Assembly (NCBI GenBank): GCA_002721995.1 | Contig: PBMF01000002.1 | Coordinates: 5,048-42,463, forward strand | Reading direction: 5' to 3' | Length of the DNA: 37,416 nucleotides | From: Chloroflexota bacterium | Lineage (GTDB): Bacteria; Chloroflexota; Dehalococcoidia; Lucifugimonadales; UBA3495 | In this document: piece after piece, positions 17,532 to 24,673 of the stretch | Layout: each line of letters starts with the position of its first letter | How positions within the stretch are numbered: the stretch's first letter is position 1 | Position numbers and translations under genes: made by a program | Notes under the pieces: generated by a model | The model's input: only the letters and a program-made list of their open reading frames with translations | What the model was told of the DNA's origin: nothing | Database searches by the model: none

Positions 17532-18413
17532 TTGGACCAAACCAAAACCGACAAGAACCTCTTCCACCCCGGCGACCTTGTCCTGCTCACCGACCGCAAG
17601 TCCCGCCGCTACATGGTGACACTGGCGGAAGGCGAGACCTACCACTGCCATCTGGGCCGCCTGGAACACGGCCAGATAATCGGCAACAACGTCGGCGGCT
17701 GGTTCCGGACCGACAAAGGACATATTCTGCTTGGCGTCCGCCCCACCCTGGGCGATTTCGTGCGTGAGATGCCCCGGGGACCCCAGATCGTCTACCCCAA
17801 AGACCTGGGCAATATCGTCAACTTCGCCGACATTTTCCCCGGCGCCACCGTGATTGAGGGAGGCCTGGGTTCTGGAGCGCTGACCTCCACCCTGCTCCGG
17901 GCGGTGGGAAGCACCGGCAAGGTGATCAACTACGAGATTGACGAGTCGGTGCTGCCCAAGGCCATGCGCAACATCGAGAGGGTCACCCCCGACACCTCCA
18001 ACCTGGAAATCAAGATCCGCAGCATCTACGAGGGTATCGACGAACGCGACGTTGACCGCATCGTCATGGACGTTCCGGAACCGTGGCAGGCGGTCCCCGG
18101 CATCGGCGACGCATTGACAATGGGCGGTATCGTCCTCAGCTTCGTGCCCACCATCTTGCAGGTGCAGAAGTTCGTGCTGGCCCTGGAAGAGGACGGCCGG
18201 TTCCAGATGATCGAGTCCATCGAGACCCTGCTGCGGTCGTGGCACGTCACGGAACGCAGCGTGCGTCCCGACCACCGCATGGTAGCCCACAGCGGCTTCC
18301 TGACCACAGCCGTCCGCTGCGAGCCCCGGCCCGACGGGCGCGCCCCCCAAAAGGGTGACGCCTCTGGAGAACAGCAGGACGGGGCGGAATCTGGGGAAGA
18401 GAACACCGATTAG
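17532..18413 (+). CDS. trmI: tRNA (adenine(58)-N1)-methyltransferase TrmI
   Basis: S-adenosylmethionine-dependent enzyme that makes m1A58 in the tRNA T-loop. The order of blocks matches TrmI: a small N-terminal beta domain (NLFHPGDLVLLTDRKSRRYMV), then FRTDKGHILLGVRPTLGDFV, YPKDLGNIVNFADIFPG, SAM motif I as VIEGGLGSGALTSTLLRAVG, the acidic YEIDES, and DRIVMDVPEPW as the motif IV position. The end SGFLTTAVRCEPRP is typical; the last 30 residues are a polar tail. I chose the TTG at 17532, since an upstream in-frame start would overlap the divergent gene and has no family similarity; the binding site is weak. About 293 residues. Confidence 0.9.
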   Translation: MDQTKTDKNLFHPGDLVLLTDRKSRRYMVTLAEGETYHCHLGRLEHGQIIGNNVGGWFRTDKGHILLGVRPTLGDFVREMPRGPQIVYPKDLGNIVNFADIFPGATVIEGGLGSGALTSTLLRAVGSTGKVINYEIDESVLPKAMRNIERVTPDTSNLEIKIRSIYEGIDERDVDRIVMDVPEPWQAVPGIGDALTMGGIVLSFVPTILQVQKFVLALEEDGRFQMIESIETLLRSWHVTERSVRPDHRMVAHSGFLTTAVRCEPRPDGRAPQKGDASGEQQDGAESGEENTD

Positions 18414-18419
18414 GAGCCG

Positions 18420-19667
18420 CTAATTCGGCTGGCTCTCAGTGCCGCCGGGGTTCTCCGGTCCGGACTCGGGCCAAAAAGCCTCGAATTCCACTTCTCCCCC
18501 AAAGGGATTGCCCTGGTCCAACCAAAGGTGCTCGGGTGTCAGTAGTGGGGCGGGCAGTGACTCCACCAGACGTTGGGATTCTGTGGACTGCTCCAACCCC
18601 CATAGGTCAGGCAAGCCCACGTTCTTGCCATGGGCCAATACCTTGAAATCTCCCAGACCGCCGGGCCGCACCAGATCGACCAGGCCAGCCAGGTTGGCCC
18701 GCATGTGTCGCGGAGGCAAGTCCTGGCCTCTCGTGTGTCGCTGAAAGTGGCCCAGGCCCATATTTGCCAAGAATTCACTCTGCTTCACCAGCCCCAGGGT
18801 GGACAGACCCGCATCTTCTCCCAACCTCATGGCGGAGGTGAAGTCCACCTGGGCGGTGATGTCCTGCTCCCCGATGCGTCTCAAGGGGGCGTCGGTCTGC
18901 ACGTGCTGGTGGTAGGTGACCAATGTGCCGCGGCGCCGCAGTTCCGGGTTGTAAAGGTCCGGCGCAGTGCGCCCGTAATCCACGGTGAGCGTGAACCCAT
19001 GCTCCAACGCCCCGGATAGGTCCCCTGCCCACTTCTCCAGACCCAGATTTATCTCTGCAGTCTGCCCCTCTGTGAGAGTGATGCCTAAGAAATCCAGTCT
19101 TCGCGCCAAGGCAGCGTCAGCCGGCTCGTCCAGCACTTGGGCCAAGTTCCCGTCTTCCAGTGCCACGTGAACTTCTTTGAGGACTCCGGAATCCATAACC
19201 ACCTGGTGCACGGCAAAGGCGTCCAGGTACTCGTTGGATAGCACACAGCCTTCCAGTCCACGAAATGGAATGGCATCGGCCAGCACGCGGTTGGAGTCTA
19301 GCAGCCGGGTCACCTGCCGCCGGTCCAAACATACGTAGCGCAGGGTCCGGGCGAAACTGCCTGGAAGATGGCTGGCATAACCGGTTATGTCACGGCTGAG
19401 AAGGCCGTTGCCCGCGCCCAATTCTAGGACGGTAAACACAGATGGGCGCTCCATGATCTCCCACATCTGGTAAAGCTGGACGGCCAGGAGCGCCCCAAAG
19501 GCGGGATGCACCGCGGGACTGGTGTAGTAGTCCCCCACGGCCCCAACAGGCTCCCGGCCCGCGTAATAGCCGCCCTGGGGCCAGTAAAGGGCAATGGACA
19601 TGAACTCCTCGAAGGTTATCTTGCCCTTTTCCTGGATGCGCCTTTTTACTTCTGTTTCAGCGCTCAT
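18420..19667 (-). CDS. MidA/NDUFAF7-family SAM-dependent methyltransferase
   Basis: A 415-residue protein of the DUF185 / Methyltransf_28 family, to which the human complex I factor NDUFAF7 belongs. I see KGKITFEEFMSIALYWPQGGYYA at the start, AVGDYYTSPAVHPAFGALLA, SAM motif I VLELGAGNGLLSRDI, VLSNEYLDAFAVHQV, LTVDYGR, and GTLVTYHQH with DITAQVDFTSA. Bacterial targets are unknown. The ATG at 19667 is used: a frame open to 19832 crosses the gltA terminator. It is convergent with trmI, with 6 bases between the stops. Confidence 0.88.
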   Translation of the reverse strand: MSAETEVKRRIQEKGKITFEEFMSIALYWPQGGYYAGREPVGAVGDYYTSPAVHPAFGALLAVQLYQMWEIMERPSVFTVLELGAGNGLLSRDITGYASHLPGSFARTLRYVCLDRRQVTRLLDSNRVLADAIPFRGLEGCVLSNEYLDAFAVHQVVMDSGVLKEVHVALEDGNLAQVLDEPADAALARRLDFLGITLTEGQTAEINLGLEKWAGDLSGALEHGFTLTVDYGRTAPDLYNPELRRRGTLVTYHQHVQTDAPLRRIGEQDITAQVDFTSAMRLGEDAGLSTLGLVKQSEFLANMGLGHFQRHTRGQDLPPRHMRANLAGLVDLVRPGGLGDFKVLAHGKNVGLPDLWGLEQSTESQRLVESLPAPLLTPEHLWLDQGNPFGGEVEFEAFWPESGPENPGGTESQPN

Positions 19668-19684
19668 GAAAATCCGGTCCCAAC

Positions 19685-19712
19685 ACAAAAGGGGCCTTAC
19701 GGCCCCTTTTGT
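19685..19712 (-). terminator. terminator of the citrate synthase gene
   Basis: A 12-bp perfect stem ACAAAAGGGGCC / GGCCCCTTTTGT with loop TTAC, 25 bases past the gltA stop, with T-rich sequence on the minus strand. It separates gltA from the methyltransferase gene. Confidence 0.88.
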
Positions 19713-19737
19713 TGAATCCTTACCTGTCGCGCCCGGT

Positions 19738-20871
19738 CTAGGAACGCTGCTCGATGGGAGTGTACTCCAGGTCCATCTCTCCGATGTACTCGGTGAGGGG
19801 GCGGAGCAGGATGTTGTCCTTGTACTGCTCAACGCACTGGAGCGTCCATCCGGGGATGCGGCCCAGGGCGAAGATGGAGATGAACAGGTCGTCGGGTATG
19901 CCCAGCAGGTAGTAGATGGACCCGGCGAAGAAGTCCACGTTCACGCAGATACCCTTGGCGCGGTAGGGCTGCATGGTGTTCTCTTCCAGGTGCTGGAGGA
20001 TCTGGAACCATTCGGGATGGCCACTCTTTTCGCCCAGTACCTTGGAACGGTCACGCAGGTGACGGGCCCGGGGGTCTTCGGCCCGGTAGACCCGGTGTCC
20101 GAATCCCATGATGCGCTCGCCGTTGTCCAACAGGTTGCTGGCGTATTCGGCGGCGTTCTCCGGGTTGCCGATGTCCAGGGCCATCTTCATGACCTCTTCG
20201 GCTGCCCCACCGTGGGCGGGCCCCTTCAGGGTACCCACGCCGGTGGTAACGGCGGAGTGGAGGTCTGAGATTGTGGAGGCGGTCACCCTGGCAGCGAAGG
20301 CCGAGGCGTTGGGGCCATGCTCCGCGTGCAGGATGAAGTCCACGTCCAGCAGGTCGGTGGTCTCCTGGTCGGGGACCTCGTCGAAGAGCATGTACAGGAA
20401 GTTGCCGGCGTGGTTGAGGTCGGGGTTGGGGGCCACAGGCTCCAGGCCCTGCCTCAGACGGTGGTGGGCCGCGACGATGGTCGGCCCCATGGCGGTGAGG
20501 CGGATGCCCTTGCGGATGGTGGCTTCCACCGAGTTGTCGGTAACTTCGGGGTCGAAGGCGCTGAGGGCTGAGATGCCGGTCCGGAGCGCGTCCATGGGAT
20601 GACTGGCCTTGACCAAGTCCAAGACTTGGATGACCTCATCAGGGATGATGCGGTTGGCCCGGAGTTGGGCGTCGAAGTCGTCAAGCTCTTTCTGGTTGGG
20701 CAGCTTGCCGTAGAGCAACAGATATACGACTTCTTCAAAGGTCGACTCTTCGGCGAGTTCGTGGATGTTGTAGCCACGGTAGAGCAGCTTGCCCACCTCG
20801 CCGTCGATGAAACTGGACTCGGTGGTGTCGAAATAGACATCCTTGAGTCCTTTGATAATCTCTGGGGGCAT
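19738..20871 (-). CDS. gltA: citrate synthase
   Basis: Condenses acetyl-CoA and oxaloacetate to citrate at the entry to the TCA cycle. The 377 residues show the short (type I, dimeric) form with GLKDVYFDTTESSFIDG, YRGYNIHELAEESTFEEVVYLLL, HAEHGPNASAFAAR, the catalytic histidines in GPAHGGAAEEV and MGFGHRVYRAEDPRA, and the catalytic aspartate in ICVNVDFFAGSIYYLLG. A 2-methylcitrate synthase is a close relative and cannot be excluded. I chose the ATG at 20871, 5 bases after GGAAGG; a GTG two codons earlier is less likely. It has a strong promoter on the minus strand. Confidence 0.94.
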   Translation of the reverse strand: MPPEIIKGLKDVYFDTTESSFIDGEVGKLLYRGYNIHELAEESTFEEVVYLLLYGKLPNQKELDDFDAQLRANRIIPDEVIQVLDLVKASHPMDALRTGISALSAFDPEVTDNSVEATIRKGIRLTAMGPTIVAAHHRLRQGLEPVAPNPDLNHAGNFLYMLFDEVPDQETTDLLDVDFILHAEHGPNASAFAARVTASTISDLHSAVTTGVGTLKGPAHGGAAEEVMKMALDIGNPENAAEYASNLLDNGERIMGFGHRVYRAEDPRARHLRDRSKVLGEKSGHPEWFQILQHLEENTMQPYRAKGICVNVDFFAGSIYYLLGIPDDLFISIFALGRIPGWTLQCVEQYKDNILLRPLTEYIGEMDLEYTPIEQRS

Positions 20872-21009
20872 GGTCACCTTCCTTCAGGGTGGCAGCCGGC
20901 GGGTTGGTGCCGGGTCCGCCTAAACGGAAATTGGCAGAGTTTTCAGGGGGTAATTCGGTTGAAAACGGGGTCCGGAATTACATAAATCTCTAGCCGTGAA
21001 TCGTGCCTG

Positions 21010-21038
21010 ATTCTAGCATCGCCCCATAGGGGTGTCAA
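21010..21038 (-). promoter_or_regulatory. sigma70-like promoter of gltA
   Basis: On the minus strand TTGACA (21038-21033), a 17-base spacer and TAGAAT (21015-21010). The leader to the ATG at 20871 would be about 130 bases. Apart from this promoter and the next one, the 20872-21217 gap holds no gene that I can see. Confidence 0.65.
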
Positions 21039-21120
21039 GCTGAAACAAGCGTGGCGGCAACCCTCGAAACTCACCCTATTCGGTCAGAATATGGACGCCC
21101 TATTCCAGTCTGACAGCACC

Positions 21121-21149
21121 TTGGAAGGGAGGCAAGTTCTGGGTACAAT
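21121..21149 (+). promoter_or_regulatory. candidate promoter of tRNA-Ser
   Basis: TTGGAA (21121-21126), a 17-base spacer and TACAAT (21144-21149), about 65 bases before the tRNA. Confidence 0.45.
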
Positions 21150-21217
21150 AGACGGGCCGGCACCGGGTGCGCACCGGCGGAGTCCACCCTCCGGTCTGCG
21201 CCATGTTGCCACCTTAC

Positions 21218-21307
21218 GGAGGGATGGCTGAGTGGACGAAAGCGACGGTCTTGAAAACCGTTGTGGCGGCAACGTCACCGTGGGTTCGAATCCCACTCCC
21301 TCCGCCA
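21218..21307 (+). tRNA. tRNA-Ser (UGA)
   Basis: A 90-base class II tRNA: acceptor GGAGGGA / TCCCTCC, anticodon loop CTTGAAA with TGA at 21252-21254, a long variable arm (GTGGCGGCAACGTCAC region), T-arm GTGGG-TTCGAAT-CCCAC and an encoded CCA end. Its 3' end abuts the integrase scar, so it is the likely attachment site of a past element. Confidence 0.96.
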
Positions 21308-21320
21308 GTTTCAGGCACGA

Positions 21321-21360
21321 AGAAGGCCCTCAGACGAAATACCTGAGGGCCTTCTTTTTT
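21321..21360 (+). terminator. terminator after tRNA-Ser
   Basis: A 13-bp stem AGAAGGCCCTCAG / CTGAGGGCCTTCT (21321-21333, 21343-21355) ending in six T's. Confidence 0.88.
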
Positions 21361-21366
21361 GGCAAA

Positions 21367-21417
21367 TGTGGCCAGCGTGTGGCCAGAGATTTTTGACTGT
21401 GTGGCAATTACCACACA
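21367..21417. repeat. short direct and inverted repeats beside the integrase scar
   Basis: TGTGGCCAG occurs twice (21367-21375 and 21378-21386) with an 11-base period. Just after, TGTGTGG (21398-21404) and CCACACA (21411-21417) form an inverted repeat with a 6-base spacer. They lie between the tRNA terminator and the end of the recombinase fragment, so they may be remnants of recombinase or excisionase binding sites; this is inference. Confidence 0.4.
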
Positions 21418-21418
21418 A

Positions 21419-21619
21419 TTAAGCTTCTTGAGGCTCCTTCTTAAGGATGTTGTCTATGGTAGTGGCGTGAGCTTCCTTCATGCTTGTCATTACATGCTGG
21501 TACAAATCAAATGTGATGACGTAGGTACTGTGTCCAAGTGCCTCTGACACTACTTTGGAGTCGATGCCAGCTAATAGGCCGAGAGTTGCGGAACCGTGTT
21601 GTAGGTCATGGTGAGTTGA
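21419..21619 (-). pseudogene. tyrosine recombinase (phage integrase) C-terminal remnant
   Basis: The minus strand after a TAA at 21622-21620 reads STHHDLQHGSATLGLLAG, then SKVVSEALGHSTYVITFDLYQHV and MKEAHATTIDNILKK, and stops at TAA (21421-21419). This is the end of a tyrosine recombinase: the HxLRH box (here HDLQH, with the catalytic Arg changed to Gln), the GHS box and the nucleophile Tyr in DLYQHV. Only about 66 residues remain; the upstream part is not recognisable. The position right beside tRNA-Ser marks an old integration site. Confidence 0.75.
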
Positions 21620-21754
21620 TTAACGGAGAGTCCTAGGTTCTCAATTTACTGACCATTATTCCAGAGAGTGCAGTGTCCTAAAAAGCTTAATATTACCTGA
21701 CTAGGCAGAAGTGATTGACATTGGTATAGGCTGGCGTCTTTCTAGGGGATTTGA

Positions 21755-22210
21755 TTATTTCAACATCGTTTCGACTTCTTCCAACCACCCCATAACTATC
21801 ATTCCTGCTTCATCCTCTGATACATAATCGTCATATTCCATGAGGTACTCAACGCTTTCTCGGATCTCTTCGTTTTCAATCTCAGCCAACTTGCCGAACA
21901 GCCCCAAAATGTTGGTGGTATTACCTGTAATCCCTATATTTAAGAATTCGTTGAAAACCTCTATTACGAGGTGTGCTTCGCGGACCTTAATCTGAAGAGT
22001 TTCTAGCTCTGATTCAATATCTTCAAGCTTGCTTTGAGAAACGGCTAATTCATTAGAGACCTTCTGCGCATTGGACTGAGAATTATTCAAATCTTGCGAT
22101 ACACGGTCAAATTCTGCTTGAGTTACCCCGCTGCACGAGACCAAGCCGAATGACATACAAATGAAGATCGACAAGACTATTGTCGATTTCAATAGCCTGT
22201 TGAAGTACAT
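21755..22210 (-). CDS. small putative lipoprotein with coiled coil
   Basis: A 151-residue protein: basic start, a hydrophobic helix (STIVLSIFICMSFGL) and a lipobox LVSC near residue 26, so it is likely lipid-anchored after signal peptidase II. The next 65 residues are a heptad-like coiled coil (DRVSQDLNNSQSNAQKVSNE and on), followed by an acidic C-terminus. The ATG at 22210 has GGAG about 6 bases upstream; a GTG four codons earlier is the alternative. Base use is much more AT-rich than the flanking genes, in line with transfer with the neighbouring integrase scar. I recognise no family. Confidence 0.75.
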   Translation of the reverse strand: MYFNRLLKSTIVLSIFICMSFGLVSCSGVTQAEFDRVSQDLNNSQSNAQKVSNELAVSQSKLEDIESELETLQIKVREAHLVIEVFNEFLNIGITGNTTNILGLFGKLAEIENEEIRESVEYLMEYDDYVSEDEAGMIVMGWLEEVETMLK

Positions 22211-22279
22211 GCTTTGCTCCACAAGACAATATATTCAGACTAAGAACCCATAGCTACCATACTTCCGGAGGTAGGATGC

Positions 22280-22609
22280 ATGGATTCAAATATTGTCAGT
22301 CAAGATAGCACAAAAAACAGTCGATAAGTGGTTTTCAATTATCACTAAGGTTCAGAGTAGGGAAGTAACCGAGGTTGAAATCGACGGGCGCACTTTTTGG
22401 GTGCGCCCGTCGGTTCATGGGTGCTGGACAGTGGAAACGTGGTGGCAGATGCATTGGCCGTATCGCTAGACAAGCCTTTGGAATGGGCTGTTGGGTTCCT
22501 ATTTGGCAACACCGAACTTAGTTTGGAACTTAAGACAGTGATTTCTGGAATATCAGGGTTTGATGATTACGGGAAGCCATGCTTTGTCCTACATGTGGTA
22601 TCAAACTAA
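22280..22609 (+). pseudogene. frameshifted small gene of unknown function
   Basis: GGAGG (22267-22271) lies 8 bases before an ATG at 22280 that reads MDSNIVSQDSTKN and stops. In the next frame VDKWFSIITKVQSREVTEVE and IDGRTFWVRP follow, and in a third frame VLDSGNVVADALAVSLDK runs on to the TAA at 22609. The breaks fall near an A6 run (about 22311) and a T5 run (22394-22398), typical indel sites. Read together this looks like one gene of about 105 residues with two frameshifts. The last 70 codons alone are an open frame from a TTG at 22397. No family recognised. Confidence 0.4.
22382..22412. repeat. 12-bp perfect inverted repeat
   Basis: CGACGGGCGCAC / GTGCGCCCGTCG around TTTTTGG, a strong GC-rich hairpin in otherwise AT-rich DNA, at the second frameshift of the decayed gene. 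No T run follows on the plus strand, so it is not a standard terminator there. Confidence 0.7.
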
Positions 22610-22824
22610 CCGAAACAACTGAACGCAATGCCGAATGAGCAAAGGGCCCAAAGCCCCCGGCTCTAAGTCCAATGGTACGAAGATTTCACCGTGATTGCCG
22701 TTCTTTTCGGCCTGTTCAACGGAAATTTGAGAACAGTATCGAATAAGAATACTGCCGGGATAATTCTGGCATAATGTGCCTATTCGAATAACCCTAAAAT
22801 ATCTCGACATGGTAATTGCCTACT

Positions 22825-23196
22825 ATGACCACCCCTGAATACAACCCGCTCAACGCGGAAGAGCGGTACGTGATTGAATACAAGGGCACCGAGCGGCCCT
22901 TCACCGGCGAGTACGACGATTTTTACGAAGAGGGCACCTACATCTGCCGCAGGTGCAACGCCGAGTTGTACCGCTCGGTGGACAAGTTCGACGCCCATTG
23001 CGGCTGGCCTGCCTTTGACAAGGAGGTCCCCGGCGCCGTGAACAGCCTGCCCGACCCCGACGGCATGCGGACCGAGGTGGAATGCGCCAACTGCGGTGGT
23101 CACCTGGGCCATGTCTTCATGGGCGAGGGGTTCACCCCTACCAACGCCCGCCACTGCATCAACTCCATCTCGATGAAATTCGTTCCCGCCAAATAG
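22825..23196 (+). CDS. msrB: peptide-methionine (R)-S-oxide reductase
   Basis: Reduces methionine-R-sulfoxide in proteins. The 123 residues show two CxxC zinc-binding pairs (CRRCNAELY and CANCGGHLGHVF), HCGWPAFDKE, and the catalytic cysteine in RHCINSISMKF. The active site is a Cys, not Sec. The ATG at 22825 is used; a TTG three codons earlier is possible and neither has a strong binding site. It sits at the right edge of the AT-rich scar but its own base use is GC-rich and native. DUF2277 follows 84 bases later. Confidence 0.95.
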   Translation: MTTPEYNPLNAEERYVIEYKGTERPFTGEYDDFYEEGTYICRRCNAELYRSVDKFDAHCGWPAFDKEVPGAVNSLPDPDGMRTEVECANCGGHLGHVFMGEGFTPTNARHCINSISMKFVPAK

Positions 23197-23280
23197 CCCA
23201 GGCTCCGCCCAGGATCCTCTATCCCACGGCAGATCGTTGGAAGTTGGTTCCCGCTGAATAAGGGCAGGCCGGAGAAGACC

Positions 23281-23493
23281 ATGTGTCGCAGCATCAAGAC
23301 CCTGCGGAACACCGAACAAGAGGCCACCGACGATGAGACCCGAGCGGCCGCTTTGCAGTTCGTGAGGAAGATCAGCGGCTACCGACATCCGTCCCAGGCC
23401 AACTTACAGGTGTTCGAGAAGGCGGTCGACGATATCGCCGTGGTCTCCAGAGAGCTGCTGGGGTCGTTGATAACCCGCTCCACTGGCAGGTAG
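23281..23493 (+). CDS. DUF2277 family protein
   Basis: A 70-residue protein starting MCRSIKTLRNTEQEATDDE and continuing with AAALQFVRKISGYRHPSQAN and AVDDIAVVSRELLGSLITR. This is the full DUF2277 pattern, including the near-invariant MCR-x-IK-TL start and the QFVRKISG block. The family is small, helical and of unknown role. Length is normal. It follows msrB on the same strand and could share its transcript. Confidence 0.92.
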   Translation: MCRSIKTLRNTEQEATDDETRAAALQFVRKISGYRHPSQANLQVFEKAVDDIAVVSRELLGSLITRSTGR

Positions 23494-24134
23494 GAAACCC
23501 AGCGAGCCCGCTAGTTGAAGAACTGACGGATGGATTCGGCGATGGGGCCCGGGTCGGCGATGTGGTCTCACTTGAGCAACCCAGAGAAATTCAGGTCCCC
23601 ACCGGCGTCATTCGTCTCGTATGGAACTGTGAAACGGAGAAAATTACCGTCGATGGTGCCGTGCCGGAGTCCGGAGCCCGAGACGTAGGGAGAGACCATG
23701 TGTATCTCTCCGATGAGCAGGCACCCGTGCTGGTTCAAGACAACTTCGATGTCCGACCTGATTGCCGCCGCGTCGCTGTACAACTCGCCGAGCAGGATGA
23801 CGCCGTCGAACCACAATACGTCACAGGCCGTGGGTTCCTCGCCAACGAAACTGGTATCGCCCCCACCTTGGGCAGAGGCGGAAGAGGGAAACCGCGAAAA
23901 AGGCCGACAACCACCTCAGCGGCAATGGCCACCGCCGCCCAGTTCGGCCTTGGGACACGCAATGTGGAGGACCGTGCACTGCTAAACAATGGTTTCGCTT
24001 CCCAGATTATCTAACCCGCTTAGGTAAATAATAGAAACGCCCCGCAACTAATTCTAGCCGAATTTTCAGCTTCAAAAGGCAAAATTCGGTATCAGTTGAT
24101 TCACCTTGGGAGACCGGGCAGGCGGGACGGGAAG
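23494..24134. other. intergenic stretch with decayed coding fragments
   Basis: About 640 bases without a convincing intact gene. On the minus strand, 23568-23816 holds an 82-codon frame (LYSDAAAIRSDIEVVLNQHG, GTIDGNFLRFTVPYE) that extends further upstream in the same frame after a TGA and looks like a beta-rich secreted or lipocalin-like protein whose signal-like start (WAAVAIAAEVVVGLF) is in another frame. A second short end, DHIADPGPIAESIRQFFN then TAG at 23513-23511, resembles the tail of an alpha/beta hydrolase. Both readings are weak. Confidence 0.4.
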
Positions 24135-24659
24135 CTAGCGGGTGGGGTCGTACCTGTCCCCTTCCTCCCGGGTTATGCGGCCTGAGGCCATGAGCCACAT
24201 GCGGGAAATCTCCGGGCCCATGAACTTGAATGTGGAGCGCAGTTCTTGCTGGAGTGACGGGTAATCGGTGCCCGGCAGCACCTCGTAGAACCAATGGCAG
24301 AAAGCCCCATGCTCCTTCTGCAGTTCCCGGACGATGCCGGCGTTGGCGATCACCGCACGGATCTTCTGGCCGTTGCGGATTATGCTGGGGTTCTGGCGCA
24401 AGGCTTCTACCTCGGCCTCACCCATGGCGGCCACGTCGGCGACCTTCCAATCATCGAATGCGGCCCGGAAGCTGTCCCGGCGGGAGAGCACCATTCTCCA
24501 GGTCAGCCCGGCCTGGAACACCTGCAGACTCATCACCTCGAACAGGGCATCGTCGCCGGTGGCCCGCTGCCCCCAGATCTCCTTGGAATACCACTGCCGT
24601 AGAGGATCTCCCGATACCCTTTCCGCCGCTTCCCACTCTTCCGATGTCTCTTCGGGCAT
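24135..24659 (-). CDS. DNA-3-methyladenine glycosylase I-like protein (divergent Tag)
   Basis: A 174-residue protein of the Tag helix-hairpin-helix family: DPLRQWYSKEIWG, LFEVMSLQVFQAGLTWRMVL, RRDSFRAAFDDW, the SIIRNGQKIRAVIANA hairpin and FKFMGPEISRMWLMASG. Tag removes 3-methyladenine from DNA. Compared with E. coli Tag, Glu38 in the pocket is Gln46 here, and the zinc-snap ligands (Cys4, His17, His175, Cys179) have no counterpart. Activity is therefore uncertain. GGGAGG is 4 bases before the ATG. It is last of a four-gene operon, 14 bases after the CocE gene. Confidence 0.85.
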   Translation of the reverse strand: MPEETSEEWEAAERVSGDPLRQWYSKEIWGQRATGDDALFEVMSLQVFQAGLTWRMVLSRRDSFRAAFDDWKVADVAAMGEAEVEALRQNPSIIRNGQKIRAVIANAGIVRELQKEHGAFCHWFYEVLPGTDYPSLQQELRSTFKFMGPEISRMWLMASGRITREEGDRYDPTR

Positions 24660-24673
24660 GAAACCTCCCTTTC

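Noticed and set aside
19668-19832. Upstream start for the MidA-type methyltransferase
   Set aside because: The extension reads through the gltA terminator and the end of gltA in antisense; the family start is at 19667.
21214-21414. Minus-strand open frame across tRNA-Ser
   Set aside because: Its GIRTHGDVA-like text is the usual false protein made by reading the complement of a tRNA-Ser gene.
22560-22815. Second attachment site (copy of the tRNA-Ser 3' end)
   Set aside because: I could not find by eye a copy of the TTCGAATCCCACTCCC segment on the far side of the scar.
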